Part shown: positions 1 to 11,165 of the stretch, piece after piece | How positions within the stretch are numbered: the first letter of the stretch is position 1 | Layout: every line of letters begins with the position of its first letter | NCBI GenBank assembly: GCA_033807695.1 | Contig: CM066310.1 | Location: 3,286,001-3,350,000, forward strand | Origin: Daedaleopsis sinensis | Lineage: Eukaryota > Basidiomycota > Agaricomycetes > Polyporales > Polyporaceae | Reading direction: 5' to 3' | Length of the DNA stretch: 64,000 nt | The notes under the pieces: model-generated | Told to the model about the DNA's origin: nothing | The model's input: only the letters and a program-made list of their open reading frames with translations | Database searches by the model: none | Translations under genes and position numbers: made by a program

Positions 1-89
1 TATCTAGCAAAGAAACGGCGTGCAACGTCTATGTGCCTCGGCACAAGAGCATCCATGGTAAAGACAGACATCGAATGGCTAGTCGATGC

Positions 90-413
90 TTAGATGGTAA
101 AGAGCACCTTTATTACTAGTAGGAGCAAGCAGCGAGTCGGACGAGTATAGTCTACTAGAGATGATGATTCGTCGGTAGCAGCCACAAAGAACTTGATCTT
201 GAAGGTCTGAACGATTGTGACGGGCATAGTACAGTTATCAGTATAAATCTCACCTTTCGGAGAGTGTCCAGATACGTACACCGCAGCGGGTAGTCCTCCC
301 GGTCGGGAAGGGGGCTTGGGTCCTACTGGCCATGGCAAATTAGCATAAGTAGTAGTCTTCAACTTGTGGTGGTCGACAACAAACTTCGGCAAGCCTTCGG
401 TAGCATCCGGCAA
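90..413 (-). other. Unrecognised open frame, possible exon
   Basis: An open frame of 107 residues, rich in proline and glycine around residues 25-45 (LPWPVGPKPPSRPGG). The composition resembles coding sequence more than the surrounding frames do. I see no signal peptide, no domain I can name and no clear splice partners. It may be an exon of a gene reaching beyond the left edge, or chance. Confidence 0.2.
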
Positions 414-1570
414 AGGTAAATAGTGACAAATAACGCGCTTGTGGCTATCGGCGTCTACACGTTGAACCTACTATGTACTTAGTACTCGCATGAGCGCATA
501 CTTACATTCAAAGCCATCGCCCACTCTCCGCACTCAACTGAAATCTCTGGCAAGAGACACTCAAGCTCTCCTGCCACTCTGAAGAACATCGTATCTGCGC
601 ACTACATGTTCCGTGCTTCGTACTACTTACGCGCGCAGCCAGAGCCTACTAAGTATACTCTCCGGACAGCTTCGCTTCAACAAGTTTAAGTACCCCGGTG
701 ACGTACCATCATGCCATGCATTGCCAGTACATTACTCTCGACGAAAAAATGTTAGCTGATACTCTCGTGCATCCGCAGCACCCAGCATCGTCTAGACAGG
801 TTCAAGATGTCCGCGTCATGCCTCTCGTTCATACTCTCAAGTACGAGAGGATAACGACGCAGTATGTAGCCTTGCAAGGCCTGGGCCGGATGGATCTAGA
901 AGGATGGATCACCGAAGAGTGACATTTCTCAACGTCATACGGTCTGTGTGCGCTCGATCGCACGCGCGTCGATGGCACTGGGCATTGGCAAACTGTCTCG
1001 GTTCGACTGCGATTTGATACACGCACGTACTTTTTCCCGTGGACAGGTCGCCGTTGAGCGGGCGGTAGCGAGTACGTCTGCGCGGTGTAACGAGCCACGC
1101 TACCCCCGCGACATCGTGAGATGACAGCCATGGCACAGCTCGAGGGGGCCGCCGCTCGAATTCCGGCCAGCAGTTCAAGGCGAACGACAAGGAGATTCGG
1201 TCGTTCCTGGCGACTGGAGTGGATGCACATCTGCCCGAAGAACACGCTTGTGTCGAGGCCGCCCTCGTCGACGCGCCCTGTAGTTGAAACCATCCACGGC
1301 GTTACACACCCAGTATTGCCGGCAAATCGTTCTTGCCGGCTGCGCACGAGGAGTGGGTTTGACAACCGGGACCGCGCTCTGCCCGCAAGCGACGCCCAGG
1401 ACATCGACGGACGACAGAAGTTATGCAAGCAGAATGAAGCTCGAACACCGCATAACGCGGGCCTTGAACGGGGCGCGTCTTCGAAGTAACGTACCTCACG
1501 CTCACGATGGATTCGCCGTTTCCCGATACAAACACTTGCTGAAACGCTCTGCCCAGGCGCCGCTGGTACA
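414..1570. other. Intergenic, no supported gene
   Basis: Several overlapping frames are open on both strands (up to 266 codons on the minus strand) but they overlap each other, change composition and show no family motif. The only structure I see is the first copy of a direct repeat that recurs beyond the hydrophobin (1042-1118). Confidence 0.5.
1042..1118. repeat. Direct repeat flanking hydrophobin 1, left copy
   Basis: About 77 bases resembling 2662-2737 in the same orientation. Shared pieces include ggtcgccgttg, gcggtagcga and ccgcgacatcgtgag, with substitutions and small gaps between. Minus-strand translations of both copies are also similar (SHDVAxV... YRPLNGD / YRSPNGD), so this may be a shred of a decayed coding sequence. 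Confidence 0.5.
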
Positions 1571-1586
1571 TTCCAGCCTGAGGAGG

Positions 1587-1593
1587 TATAAAA
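1587..1593 (+). promoter_or_regulatory. TATA box of hydrophobin 1
   Basis: TATAAAA lies 94 bases before the ATG at 1681. Most of the hydrophobins here have a TATA-like box 80-100 bases before the start, so the position is informative as well as the sequence. Confidence 0.7.
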
Positions 1594-1680
1594 CCTGTGA
1601 GGAGGCCATCGAGAGTCCCCAGCAAACACTCACCAGAACTTGCACTCGCACATCGCACAACACACAACTTCTCATCAGCC

Positions 1681-2142
1681 ATGTTCTCTAAGCTCGTCGT
1701 TGCGCTCTCTTCCCTCGCAATCCTTGCTGTCGCCACCCCCACGTCTGGCGGCGGGGGTTCCCCGGGTTCCTCCTGCACCACCGGGCCCATCCAGTGCTGC
1801 AACACCGTCACGACGGCGAAGGACCCTGCTGCGGGGAAACTTATCACGCTCCTCGGCATCGTCGTCAAGGACCTCACCGTCAGGGTTGGCCTCACCTGCT
1901 CCCCCATTAGTGTCATCGGAGTCGGAAGCGGCGACTGGTCAGTTCACCCCTTGGTAGCTTGCACGCAGCCACAAGAGACTGACTTCAACTTCTGCACAGC
2001 AAAGCGAATACCGTTTGCTGCCAGGACAACTCTCACAGTGAGATAGCAATCCTCGGAAATGTTACCCGTGTTGTGGGCGCAACTTACAGACATGCTTGCA
2101 GATGGTCTCATCTCCATCGGCTGCGTCCCGGTCAGCCTCTAA
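1681..2142 (+). CDS. Class I hydrophobin (hydrophobin 1)
   Basis: Small secreted amphipathic protein that should self-assemble at air-water interfaces and coat hyphae. Three exons: 1681-1937, 2000-2037, 2102-2142, giving 111 residues. A signal peptide of about 20 residues ends near AVATP. The eight cysteines fit the class I pattern: C-x5-CC (SCTTGPIQCC), a fourth in GLTC, the fifth at the first splice junction (TG|C), then ANTVCC and a last one in SIGC. The first intron splits the fifth-cysteine codon, as in all the other copies. The donor of intron 1 is gtcagt rather than gtaagt or gtgagt. Weak form of the shared leader motif (CACTCACCAG) at about 1626. It stands alone between direct repeats 1042-1118 and 2662-2737. 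Confidence 0.9.
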
Positions 2143-3062
2143 GGGACCACAAGGCGGCGGACACGAGTCGTTCCCTAGGGACCCCGGATGTGATGGTAGA
2201 ATGGATGAACTCGATTCGATAGTATGATGTATAGGCTCGGAGGAGTACGTCGGAGAGCTTGCGGTAGTCGTACGGGTAAAATCTGATTTATATGCGATGC
2301 GGAGATAGGTTATGTCCATCCTTGGCAATGGACGTGTGATGATCCTGGAATGAGAGCCGTCAGTTGCAAATATTGAGAGATCCGTCCGATGCGGAGGACC
2401 TTAATTGTCATTGGCGTATGGATGACGTCGGTCATGCCCAGCACACCCCTCTCCTGGGTACGGTGAGAACCAGAAGCTGAAGGCGGTGCATATGACCAGA
2501 GCAGTAGGTGGGTAGGGTGATTCGAAGAGAAAAAAGGCACGAACTTTAGACATCGTCCCTCTATGATGCATCTCATCCTATCTTCGTCCTCCGCTGCTAA
2601 AGACTTTGGTCGTCAGTACCGGGGCGACAGGGAATACGCGCACGATGGGTTTCTCGCGGATGGGTCGCCGTTGGGTGAGCGGTAGCGAACTTGTCCGCGA
2701 GATTCGATCAGCCTTGTCACCGCCGCGACATCGTGAGAGGGCCGTCGACGTCTGATGACTCCACCCATGTGTCTCGGAGCTAAAGCGAGCGGGTTACAGA
2801 CGCCTAGCGACTCGGGAGCTGTGGTTACTGCGTAACTGCCACGGGTGGAAGAGCGGGGTGTGGGCGGATGTATTGCGCCTGCCCCCGGGGGAAAGTGACA
2901 TACCCATACATTCAAAAGGTCCACGTCAAGGAGGTTAAAATTCAGTGTACGAGGGGATGCTACTGTTCCTTGGCTTTTGAAGAAACGGGGTGCGGATTCG
3001 ATAAATGGTTGTGCTGGCACACGGCAATACTGGTTCGCGGCAAGGTCATCGAGTGTAGTATG
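2143..3062. other. Intergenic, no supported gene
   Basis: Between the 3' ends of the hydrophobin and the GH28 gene, which converge. I see no convincing gene. It contains the second copy of the flanking direct repeat (2662-2737). Confidence 0.5.
2662..2737. repeat. Direct repeat flanking hydrophobin 1, right copy
   Basis: Partner of 1042-1118, same orientation. Together they bracket hydrophobin 1 at about 1.6 kb spacing, which would suit an old duplication or unequal exchange. Confidence 0.5.
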
Positions 3063-4985
3063 TCAAGTACTTGTAGTAGCACAACCTGACCGCCGCACAG
3101 CCCGATTAATTCCACTTCGCGCGTCGAACCGTAAAAGAGCGCAGACGTACCGTCAAGACCAGACTCGCTCACAACGTTGACACACTTATATGCCGCCGTA
3201 GTCCCGGCAGGCGGTGCGACGTTAAAGTTCTTGAAGCGCATGTTCGGGCACGGCACGGCTGAGCTGCACTCGATGTCCACCACTACAATGATCCATGAGC
3301 ACGATGGTCCTACTACAATAAGGGGGATGCACTTACGGGTGTTCTTCAACGAGGTCCCGCTCCAGTCGACGAAGCTGAGGTTGCTGAATTGCACCGTCGA
3401 CGGCAGGTCTTGGCTGTAGCGCGGAAGCATGAATGCGGTCAGCGCTTCTCCCTTGGAAGTACTGCTGCAGACGCAGAACGCGAGAGCGACGTACGAGTGT
3501 CCGCCATTTGTCTGGTAGACGTGCAACGGCACCTTCACGTCGTCGAGCGAGATACCCTTCGCTAGTACGTTCGAGACGTGCCCGCCGCCGCCGCCTCCGC
3601 CCGTCGGGGGCACGCCGTTGACGGTCCCGGTCCACGTCTTGAAGTACACGCCGTTGTTCATGTTCGGCTGCACTTGCGAATCGAGACGAATGAACTGTGT
3701 GCAGAGCAGGCGTGAGCTTGTGCGGGAATGCGAGGCAGCAGGTGACGGCGGACTTTGATGTCCTCTAGGACCACGTTGTCCACAATGTCAGGCTGGATTG
3801 CGCATGAGTGGTCAGTGTGCGAGGAGCGAGCGACGGGGTCGGAGTAGCGTACGAGGTCTACGTATTGCCCGAGCGATCCAAAGGCGATCCCGTTCCCGCC
3901 GCGACACTTGATGTCCTTGGCGAAGATGTTCGTCGAGTTCTAACCGGACCAGAGTCAGCGATCGCTTACAGAGGTGCTGACAGAGTCTTACGCCCTTGAT
4001 GGCGATGCAATCATCGCCGCAGGTGATCTGCATTTCCAAGTCAGATATAGATCCCGAAGCAGAGTACAGCGACGGTAGAAAGCCTTACGTCCCAGCGGAG
4101 GAGCGAGATCTTGTCCGACCGGTACGTATTGATACCATCTGTGTTCGGAACTACGCTGCAACAGGTCATGTTAGCAAACATCCGAGACCATCTACTGTCA
4201 CGTACTTCTGGCCTGCGTACAGTGGATCCTGGTTCGTTGCGTTGCAATACATGCCGTCGAACACGACCTCTTTCGAGTCAGCTACAGCGTTGCACCAGAA
4301 CGGCTGCGCCTCGACCCGGAAATCCTTCACCAGTGCGCGCGCGACGTTCTTGAGCGTGAACGCGACCGGGCGGCCGTCGCCGTCTTTGCGCGTGTGGGTC
4401 GCGAAGTACGACCACCACGGCTGGCCGTTCCCGTTGATGCCACCCGCACCGTGTGCGTCGATGACAAAGTCGTGGCCGGTGACGACAAACCAGGAGGCCT
4501 GGTTCTGGATGAAGATCGTGCGGTAGGTGTTGTCCGAGTCGAGCCAGTACTCGATGTCGGGTACGAACTGTGCTGGCGTGAGATGGTACGTCGGAGAGTG
4601 GAGAGGTGTGCCATACACTCAGATATCCGTACATGTCAACTCGAGAGCCGACGAGGTCCCATGTCATTTTCCTGGACTGCCGTTAATAACCGGTTCTTGA
4701 GAGCGCAGACATCGTCTCGACTGACCTGGTAACGTTGTATTGCCCCGAGCCGAATATGGTTTCGCCAAAGTGACCGCACTTCGCAATGGCAGCTTCAATC
4801 TATTCGGAGTCGAGAGTCAGTTGCATGGTGAGAGGCCGAAGTCGCCTAAAGCTCGCCTGATCGGTGTCATCCCTCCCACTTCCTAGAGGGTTGAGAGTGC
4901 AAATCTTCGCTGAAGCTGCAGCGATGTACGCGGCGGCGATGGCGATAGCACCGAAAGCTGTGTTTATGACTCGGAGGTGTAGCAT
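3063..4985 (-). CDS. GH28 exo-polygalacturonase-like enzyme
   Basis: Secreted glycoside hydrolase family 28 protein, most like galacturan 1,4-alpha-galacturonidases that remove galacturonate from pectin ends. Spliced from eleven exons (4985-4857, 4799-4726, 4671-4617, 4567-4206, 4155-4089, 4027-3992, 3939-3853, 3792-3754, 3694-3337, 3282-3151, 3085-3063), all in phase, 453 residues. A signal peptide (about 26 residues) is followed by TLNPLGSGRDDTDQ, the usual start of the helix. Family motifs are seen in order: PNTDGINTY, TCGDDCIAIKG, then GGNGIAFGSLGQ. The last has Asn where endo-enzymes carry the His of GHG. Further on are QPNMNNGVYFKTWTG and a glycine run. Intron 1 begins with GC (CAG|gcgagc); the frame works only with this GC-AG intron. 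Intron 8 starts at a weak gtccgc donor. Confidence 0.85.
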
Positions 4986-5480
4986 CTTGACTGAGGATTA
5001 TACGAGTGTTATACGAGTGCGCGTCCCGAGCGGAGATATATATGTTGGTTGGAATAGTCACGGGGGTATTCGGCGGCCCGGCGGAAAATTGTCCGGAGGA
5101 AGTGACGCGGTCGGCTTCGTACGACGATGTGGACCAGTGACTCGCACAAACAGGTTTGTGATCTTACAACGGCAAGCATTCCACAACGCTAGACTCTGCC
5201 ATTGGGTAGACTGCATCATGTGCGCTGCGTGGCACTTGGTAGATGCATCATGCGTGCCCTAACTCCGACTCGTCAGGCCCAGTTGTCACGAGGTCGTCTG
5301 CTACTCTGCAGCCGCTCAGATTAATGTCTACACGTTGCCCATTAGTATCAGTAGAGCTAGCGTGAATTGATACGACACGCACCATGTCTTTCGGCGATAC
5401 CGTAGTGCTAAGTGGAAGACTCTCAAGACAAGGCGGCCGGCTGCGTCGCCAAACCGTGTGACTAGCGACGCGTTATGTCA
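4986..5480. other. Intergenic, GH28 promoter side
   Basis: Presumed promoter region of the GH28 gene, which reads leftward, and the upstream side of the F-box remnant. No gene and no clear promoter box that I would defend. Confidence 0.4.
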
Positions 5481-5485
5481 CGCGT

Positions 5486-5922
5486 ATGTCACCCATCAAT
5501 GATTCTCCGCGCTTGAATGTCGCGGGCGGCCGCTTCTTCCTGCCCCCTCCTGCTGAGGCTCCTGCTCCCCTACCTCCTCGTCTGGACTGTGCTCCCTTGG
5601 AAGTGCTGCAGTTCCGGCGCATGGCAACACTCTCCTTCGACCTTGTGACGACCGCCGAGAGCCTTGCGCTCTGCGAGGACGCGTGCTCCGTGCTACTACT
5701 CTTTGCAATCTGGGCACGAGCACAAGCACCGGTGGCGGCACAACCACTTCTGCGCCTGGGAGCCGACCCACCGAACTTTCGTCGAGCTGTAGTGATGTTC
5801 GAGGATATGGGGCTCTCGCGCTTGCGGTTAATGGGGACGTGGAGATCAGAGCGGAGAAGGGGCGGGATAGGCTTCGGATCATCGACAACGCTGGATTCGA
5901 GCTCGTCGTGTCTGCTCTATGA
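5486..5922 (+). pseudogene. F-box/leucine-rich protein remnant (3' end only)
   Basis: The 3' third of an F-box-type gene. LSFDLVTTAESLALCEDA matches LSFDLFATVESLALCVDA in the gene at 52401-53922, and the tail (KGRDRLRIIDNAGFELVVSAL, then stop) matches KGREMLRIVEDCGLELEVSAW. To follow the match one must change frame in the middle (from the frame open at 5486 to that open at 5683), so there is at least one frameshift. The F-box half is absent. This is a decayed copy. Confidence 0.7.
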
Positions 5923-6225
5923 TCACTACGAGTACGTACACACCCAGTACACACCTCAGGAACGTTAAACGTCTTCTACGACACCGTGACAGAAGCTTGG
6001 CATTCCGTCTGGCACGGTATGTCGGATCAGGGCTAGAGCCATCAATCTCTCATTATACCCGCTCATCGCCGAGTACTTATACAGCACAGGCGTAGACAGG
6101 CGGCCCCCGCGAATAGGCATTCTGCGTCGCATCTTACCTAAGAAATCGCGCAAGAGGTGAGTGCATATCGTCGTCCTTCGAACGCCTAGTATTGAAATCA
6201 GTTCCAGCATCACAATCCTCAATCA
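5923..6225. other. Intergenic, DUF4246 promoter side
   Basis: About 300 bases upstream of the DUF4246 gene. An open minus-strand frame here (85 codons) has no recognisable features. No clear TATA box. Confidence 0.4.
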
Positions 6226-8230
6226 ATGATGGCTGCAGTCCAAGAGCCACAGCAGCGGCGTGAGGCCTATACAGCTGCTGAGGGTCCTGATACGAGCGAC
6301 CAAGGATCTACACCCAACGACAGTTCAGAACCATCAGGAAAGACTCACGAAAAGGCGCCCGAGGTACATACATTCCCCTCTCCTTACGAATTTCAATCCC
6401 GCGAGCCCACGACTCTGGTCGAACTCCGGATGCGCAAGCTATCTGGAATGATTCGCGCGAAGCCGCGGTGGTGGGAGAAGGTCCACGATGAGGCGCTCGT
6501 AACCAAGTGGCGCGCGGAGATGCACGAGTACGACCGCGAGCGGATCGCGTTCGAATGGCGGCCCTACCCGGAGAATGAGGACGATGATGACCTCGACTAC
6601 AAGGGATGGCGCGTGAACCACTGGCACTGGCCGCCTAAACCTGTCACGGAGGCCCAGCTCGATTACGTCTTTGCAAAGCTGAAGCACTATGCTTCCCAGG
6701 TGGACGGAGAAACCGGAATACATGTACGTCTTCACCTTCTGTGCAGGTTTCTGTGCTGATGTAGAAAGTTCGTGGAGCACCTCGGTATACTGCGTTCACC
6801 AGTCGTGGGCCCTTGTCCCCACTGATGTGAAGGATTCACTCATCCGCGCTGTCGTGGTGCTCGAGTCTGTCCCTGATGAAGAGAAAGACTGGCATCCGGG
6901 TTCGAACGGCCAGGTTCTCGACCTAGTACACCCATCTCTCTACTGCTTACGAATCGGCAAGAGTCATTTCCGTCAGGGTGGCGACGGCGCGAATCCGCTC
7001 GAAGAATACTCCATCGAGGAATACACGGGACTCCGCCCTGACTTTGAAGAGTTCTCTGACTACAAGCGCAAGACGATCGTGTCTCAGAGGTACCAGTGGC
7101 TTCCCACTGATTTCAAAGTCTCCGAGGCAGGCGAGGTCGAGTGTCGCGGGGTTATCAACAACTTGCATCCAATCACCCACGAAGTGGTCTACCCCGCGAT
7201 CACCGCTGTCCTCCAGAAGTTCGTACCCATGTTCGAGCGCGTTCTCTCCGATGCACTGAGTCCGGAGCCGAATCGCGCGATAGAGGTCGACCCAACCGAC
7301 TGGTACGGACCGGAGCCCGACTTTGACAACGACGAGGACCACGATAGGTATAGGGAAGAACGCGAGCCTCATGTCCCAGAACCAGCTCCTTTCCAACCCC
7401 CCCGCTCCGGCCCTCGCATCGAAATCAGCCTCCGCGGGCGCACGCTCCAAGTGATCGTCAAGCTCGCGAACATCATACTAACGCCCGAGAATCCGCAATA
7501 CCCGGGTGGGACGTGGCACGTCGAGGGCATGCTCAACGAACGCATCGTCGCGACAGGCCTATATTACTACGCGTGCGAGAACATCACGGAGTCGCGGCTC
7601 GCGTTCCGCGTGCAGGTCGGGACGCACGAAGACAGCTCTGGCATGGCGTACGAGAGCGGCGACTACGATGGCTACCGGCACGTCTTCGGGTTCGCGAACG
7701 ATGACGCGCTCAACCAGGAGCTTGGGCACGTCGTCGCCGCCGTGGACAAGTGTGTCGCGTTCCCGAACATTTACCAGCACCGCGTCGAGCCGTTCGCGCT
7801 CGCAGACCCGACGCGTCCCGGGCACCGGAAGATCCTGTGCTTCTTCCTCGTCGACCCGTACCGCGAGATCGACTCGACGGCGCGCATCCCGCCGCAGCAG
7901 CGGGCGTGGTACACGGACGAGATGGAGCGGATTCCGGCGCTGCGTGCGTTGCCGCGGGAGCTGTACGACATGATCGCGGAGTATGCACTCGAGGGCACAA
8001 TCACGCGCGAGGAGGCGGAAGAGGAGAGGGAGAAGCTTATGAAGGAGCGGTCGGAGTTCGTGCTGCAGCACAACGAGGACGTCTTCGAGGTGAGGTTTCA
8101 ACTTGTGCGAACACTGATCAAGGCTGGCGCCCATCTTGTAGTGGAGGCTAGACGACTATGCTATATTTACGGCAGTGGGTCTCGCAGGCTGGGTAACAGG
8201 GTTTGGAATGCTCATAGTGGTTCGGACTAG
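6226..8230 (+). CDS. DUF4246 domain protein
   Basis: Large intracellular protein of the fungal DUF4246 family, whose role is not established. The ATG at 6226 follows a stretch with no other in-frame start. Exon 1 (6226-6723) carries a low-complexity head rich in Q, S and E and then the conserved RKLSGMIRAKPRWW region. A 79-base intron (6724-6802) removes in-frame stops. Exon 2 holds the hallmark blocks EKDWHPGSNGQVLDLVHPSL, PGGTWHVEGMLNERIVATG, YYYACENITESRLAFRV, and LPRELYDMI near the end. The 3' end is uncertain: reading on gives a stop at 8230, while a good intron at 8090-8141 would lead to a stop near 8274. The tail enters sequence that recurs at about 10845, so it may have been altered by the duplication described there. 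Confidence 0.8.
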
Positions 8231-8274
8231 TACGTCCTGCTCATGTGGCGGAGGATCTTCGTTCATCTGACTGG

Positions 8275-8540
8275 TGGTGGTATGACGTTTTGCCCGTATA
8301 CAGTCAAGTGCCACTGCGTATCGCGCTCGGAAGTGTGGTAGCACCAACTAGAGTCGCCACTCGTTATTCAATCATGACACCATAACGCGACTCGTTCATG
8401 CAAACATCAATATACACAAGCATAAACTCCCCGATACATCGACGACTCTGTCTCCGTCTGCACTCTCGCTACACTGGCGCTTCGACCCACTAGCTTCGAC
8501 CTTCTTCGATGAATGGTCTGTTGTCGACGACACCTGTCGT
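8275..8540. other. 3' region of hydrophobin 2
   Basis: No gene. Part of the duplicated block; the stretch around 8398-8440 matches 11023-11070 closely and probably includes hydrophobin 3' untranslated sequence. Confidence 0.5.
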
Positions 8541-8998
8541 TTAGACGGTGACCGGGACGCAGCCGATGGAGATGAGACCTCCTGCAGACAGCCTAGTCAG
8601 TATCCGAGACGTCTGTGGGAGAGATATCCAATCTTCCTCGCGACGCACCATGGGTGTTGTCCTGGCAGGTGACCGTGTTGGTGGAGCTGTTCGGCATGGT
8701 CAGCCTCGGTCCATCGCGCACGCGATTAGCTCGACGCTCACCAAGCGCTGCCAGAGCCAACGCCGATGACGGTGATCGGGGTGCAGCCCAAGCCAACCGG
8801 GACGTTGACGTCCTGCAAAACGATCCCGAGCAGCCCGAGGATGCCAGCAGCGGCGGGGTCGCTCGCCTTCTCGACGGTCTGGCAGCACTGGGTGCCAGTG
8901 GCAGGCGGGGTCGAGCCGGACCCGGAGCCCGAATTCGGGGCCGGGATGGCGGCGGCAAGGATTGCGAGGGAGGCAACGGTGAAGAGCTTGGCGAACAT
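8541..8998 (-). CDS. Hydrophobin 2, lacking cysteines 1 and 6
   Basis: Exons 8998-8742, 8686-8649 and 8581-8541 give 111 residues with the usual two introns and the fifth-cysteine codon split TG|C. Signal peptide ends near AAAIPAP. The first cysteine is missing: the region reads [11 protein letters not shown] where paralogues have SCSTGPVQCC. In exon 2 the CC pair is TC ([10 protein letters not shown]), so cysteine 6 is also gone. The six others are present (QCC, GLGC, the split codon, TC, IGC). Known hydrophobins pair C1-C6, C2-C5, C3-C4 and C7-C8, so exactly one disulphide is lost while the frame and splice sites stay intact. It is either a functional six-cysteine variant or a young non-functional copy. 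Confidence 0.85.
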
Positions 8999-9089
8999 GG
9001 TGGATTCTGTGTGAGGCTTTGGAGGCGATGCGGAGGCTTAGAACGACTGGTGAGTGTTCGTTGGGGTCAGTAGCGAGATGTCTGAGGGC

Positions 9090-9096
9090 TTTTATA
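9090..9096 (-). promoter_or_regulatory. TATA box of hydrophobin 2
   Basis: TATAAAA on the minus strand, about 92 bases before the ATG at 8998. The leader motif GAACACTCACCAGTCGTTC lies between it and the ATG (about 9060-9042). Confidence 0.7.
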
Positions 9097-9439
9097 CGCA
9101 CAGGGACACCAATAGAAGCGCACCGGGATGAGCGAAAGCAGCTAAATGCATTGTGGTGTGAATGTTAACTTCCGTCCGGCGCAAGTAACGCGGTGGTGCC
9201 TTGAGTTCGCGAAGGAAGCAGAAGAGTCCTAGGTGCGTCTCTGATGCTGCTCTAGACGCTACGAGGACGTCGCATGTCACAAAGCAAATGGATCATCTCC
9301 GCGCACTGAATAGGAACACCATAGACGTCAAACCTGCTCCACCCGGATGAGATGAAGAGACGAAGACTACAGGCTCCGTAGGACTGCGATTGGGTGAGTG
9401 AGTCGCGCGAAAACAGTATTTCATATCGTATGTTGATTC

Positions 9440-10900
9440 TAAGCACTCACAGTTCTTCCATTGGCTGTTCGTCATGATCATCTTGTCAGGATTCTTCAAG
9501 TATCCTGACAGGCTGAGAGCGTAGGCCGTAAAGGCATGCTGTCCCGCCGGGCAATCTGATAGCGCCGGGCGGGGGGCATGCACGTGCGCCGTTACGGTCT
9601 GTCGAACAAGCGTAAGCATCCCTAACCGCGGAACAGCGATCGCATCTCTATCATACGCTAATAGCTAAAATGAGCACTTACGACCAGCACGATCTTGCAT
9701 CAGGCTGCGATCCGTGGGTTGAGGGAGACCTGAGGTGCTCTGAACGGAGGACCACGACTCCAGCTCAAAGTGACGCCGCATGTTCATGTTCGCAAAACGC
9801 CAGCCGCGGGCGGCCGCGGCCCAGCAAGTTCCCGTGAGCTCTTTCATTTGCGGCTTCACGACATCATGACACGACGTCACCGTCAGGACCGCCGCCATAT
9901 CCCCGCCCGCAGGCAGATGAGCCTTCCACGGCGTCGTAACGTGTGAGGACGCAGGCAGCTCGGATCTGGGGTAGGAATGAAGTCACCGCCAGACCGGTCG
10001 CTCAATAGCCGCGGCTAATTTGAAGGGAGCGTCTGGGATCCGATGTCATAGCTGGTGCTGTACCTTTTCGGATGCGGAAGGGTCGTGTACGAGGGACCAA
10101 GGTTCAACGTTCCTGTTTGACCTCGACATATGTCGCGGGTCCGAGCCGCAACCGTGCTGGCGGATGCAAACGAGGGCTACCTGGAGAGGGTAGCACCCCG
10201 GTACCAGTTTTGTCGACTTTGTGCTCATTAACAGATGTTGCTAGCAGAAACGCATTGCGAAAAGATGTAGTACATCGGCAGTTCGGTGCCTGTTTAGTGC
10301 GCGGTTGTACGTCGATATATGCATGTGACGAGTCGATCTAGAACATCTGGTTCGGAGACAACGAATGGCAAGTGTGCTATACAACAGACAGGTCAGCCGG
10401 TCGGAGGTGCCGCGCGCGCGTGTATCATGCTAGTTAGAACGTACCCAATACTGCCTCGCTTTACGATGCGGTATTCGTCGGAATTGAGGAGCATTGGTAG
10501 ACGACATTGTTCGGATGAGCCCGCGCGGCTACCGCATCTAAGTCGTCCTTGAGTGTCGTGATTCGAATCTGCTTGTTCCCACTGAGAGATGATTTCACGC
10601 ATGCGAGCCTCCAGCACGCTGCCAGATCCTAATGCGTGGCCGCACTCCGGCTTGCGGTGGAGTTTGTGTGGGCGCACGATAGCCTGTATCGTCCGCTGTG
10701 CGGGGCTTGCGCGGAATGGCATCAATTACAAAATCGGGTCGTATGTCTTTTCCCACAGGGACACGGGACACATACTCCCTTTGGACAATGAGCGTATTAT
10801 GAGCGTGCTGCTCCGAGAGTTTTAGACCTGCATGTCTACGGCCTTGATGGTTCTCGAGGGCTGGGTAACCTTTGGTAACAGGGTTCGGAGTATTCATTGT
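9440..10900 (-). pseudogene. Decayed multi-exon gene, copy A (family unknown)
   Basis: Minus-strand coding-like islands that align with islands in copy B: RTIQAIVRPHKLHRKPECGH (about 10690), DMAAVLTVTSCHDVV with WRFANMNMRRHFELES (9898-9740), and AFTAYALSLSGYLKNP (about 9530-9480). Splice-like sites join some of them, but I cannot build one continuous frame with a credible start. I do not recognise the family. It sits just upstream of hydrophobin 2 on the same strand, as copy B does to hydrophobin 3. Confidence 0.4.
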
Positions 10901-11165
10901 TCTTCAAAACTAGTGCGCCCTGATCATGTGGCGGAGGATCTTCGTCCATCTGCCTGGTATGACAGGTGCTGCTGCGTATCCTTGCGTATCGCGCTCGGAA
11001 GCGTCATGGCACCACAAACGCGACTCGTTCAAGCAAACATCAATATACACAAGCATAAACTGCCTAATACATCGACCGCTCCGAGTCCATCTGCACCCGC
11101 CTGCCACTACATCGCCGCTTCCGGCGACCTTCTCTGAGTGATACTCGTGCAGTAGACGACATCTT

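Larger units (their letters stand above)
8190..10830. repeat. Segmental duplication, copy A
   Basis: This block and 10857-13620 align in the same orientation and order: a tail segment (catgtggcggaggatcttcg), the hydrophobin with its 3' region (caaacatcaatatacacaag), its upstream region (gcgaggacgtcgcatg, cgcgcactgaat), and a decayed minus-strand gene. Identity is patchy, so the duplication is not recent. Outer limits are approximate. Confidence 0.65.

Noticed and set aside
829..1629. 266-codon minus-strand open frame
   Set aside because: No ATG-linked signal, no motif, overlaps the promoter of hydrophobin 1 and other open frames; GC-rich sequence gives long chance frames here.
4278..4732. 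Several open frames across the GH28 exon on both strands
   Set aside because: All are shadows of GH28 exon 4, whose frame alone carries the family motifs.
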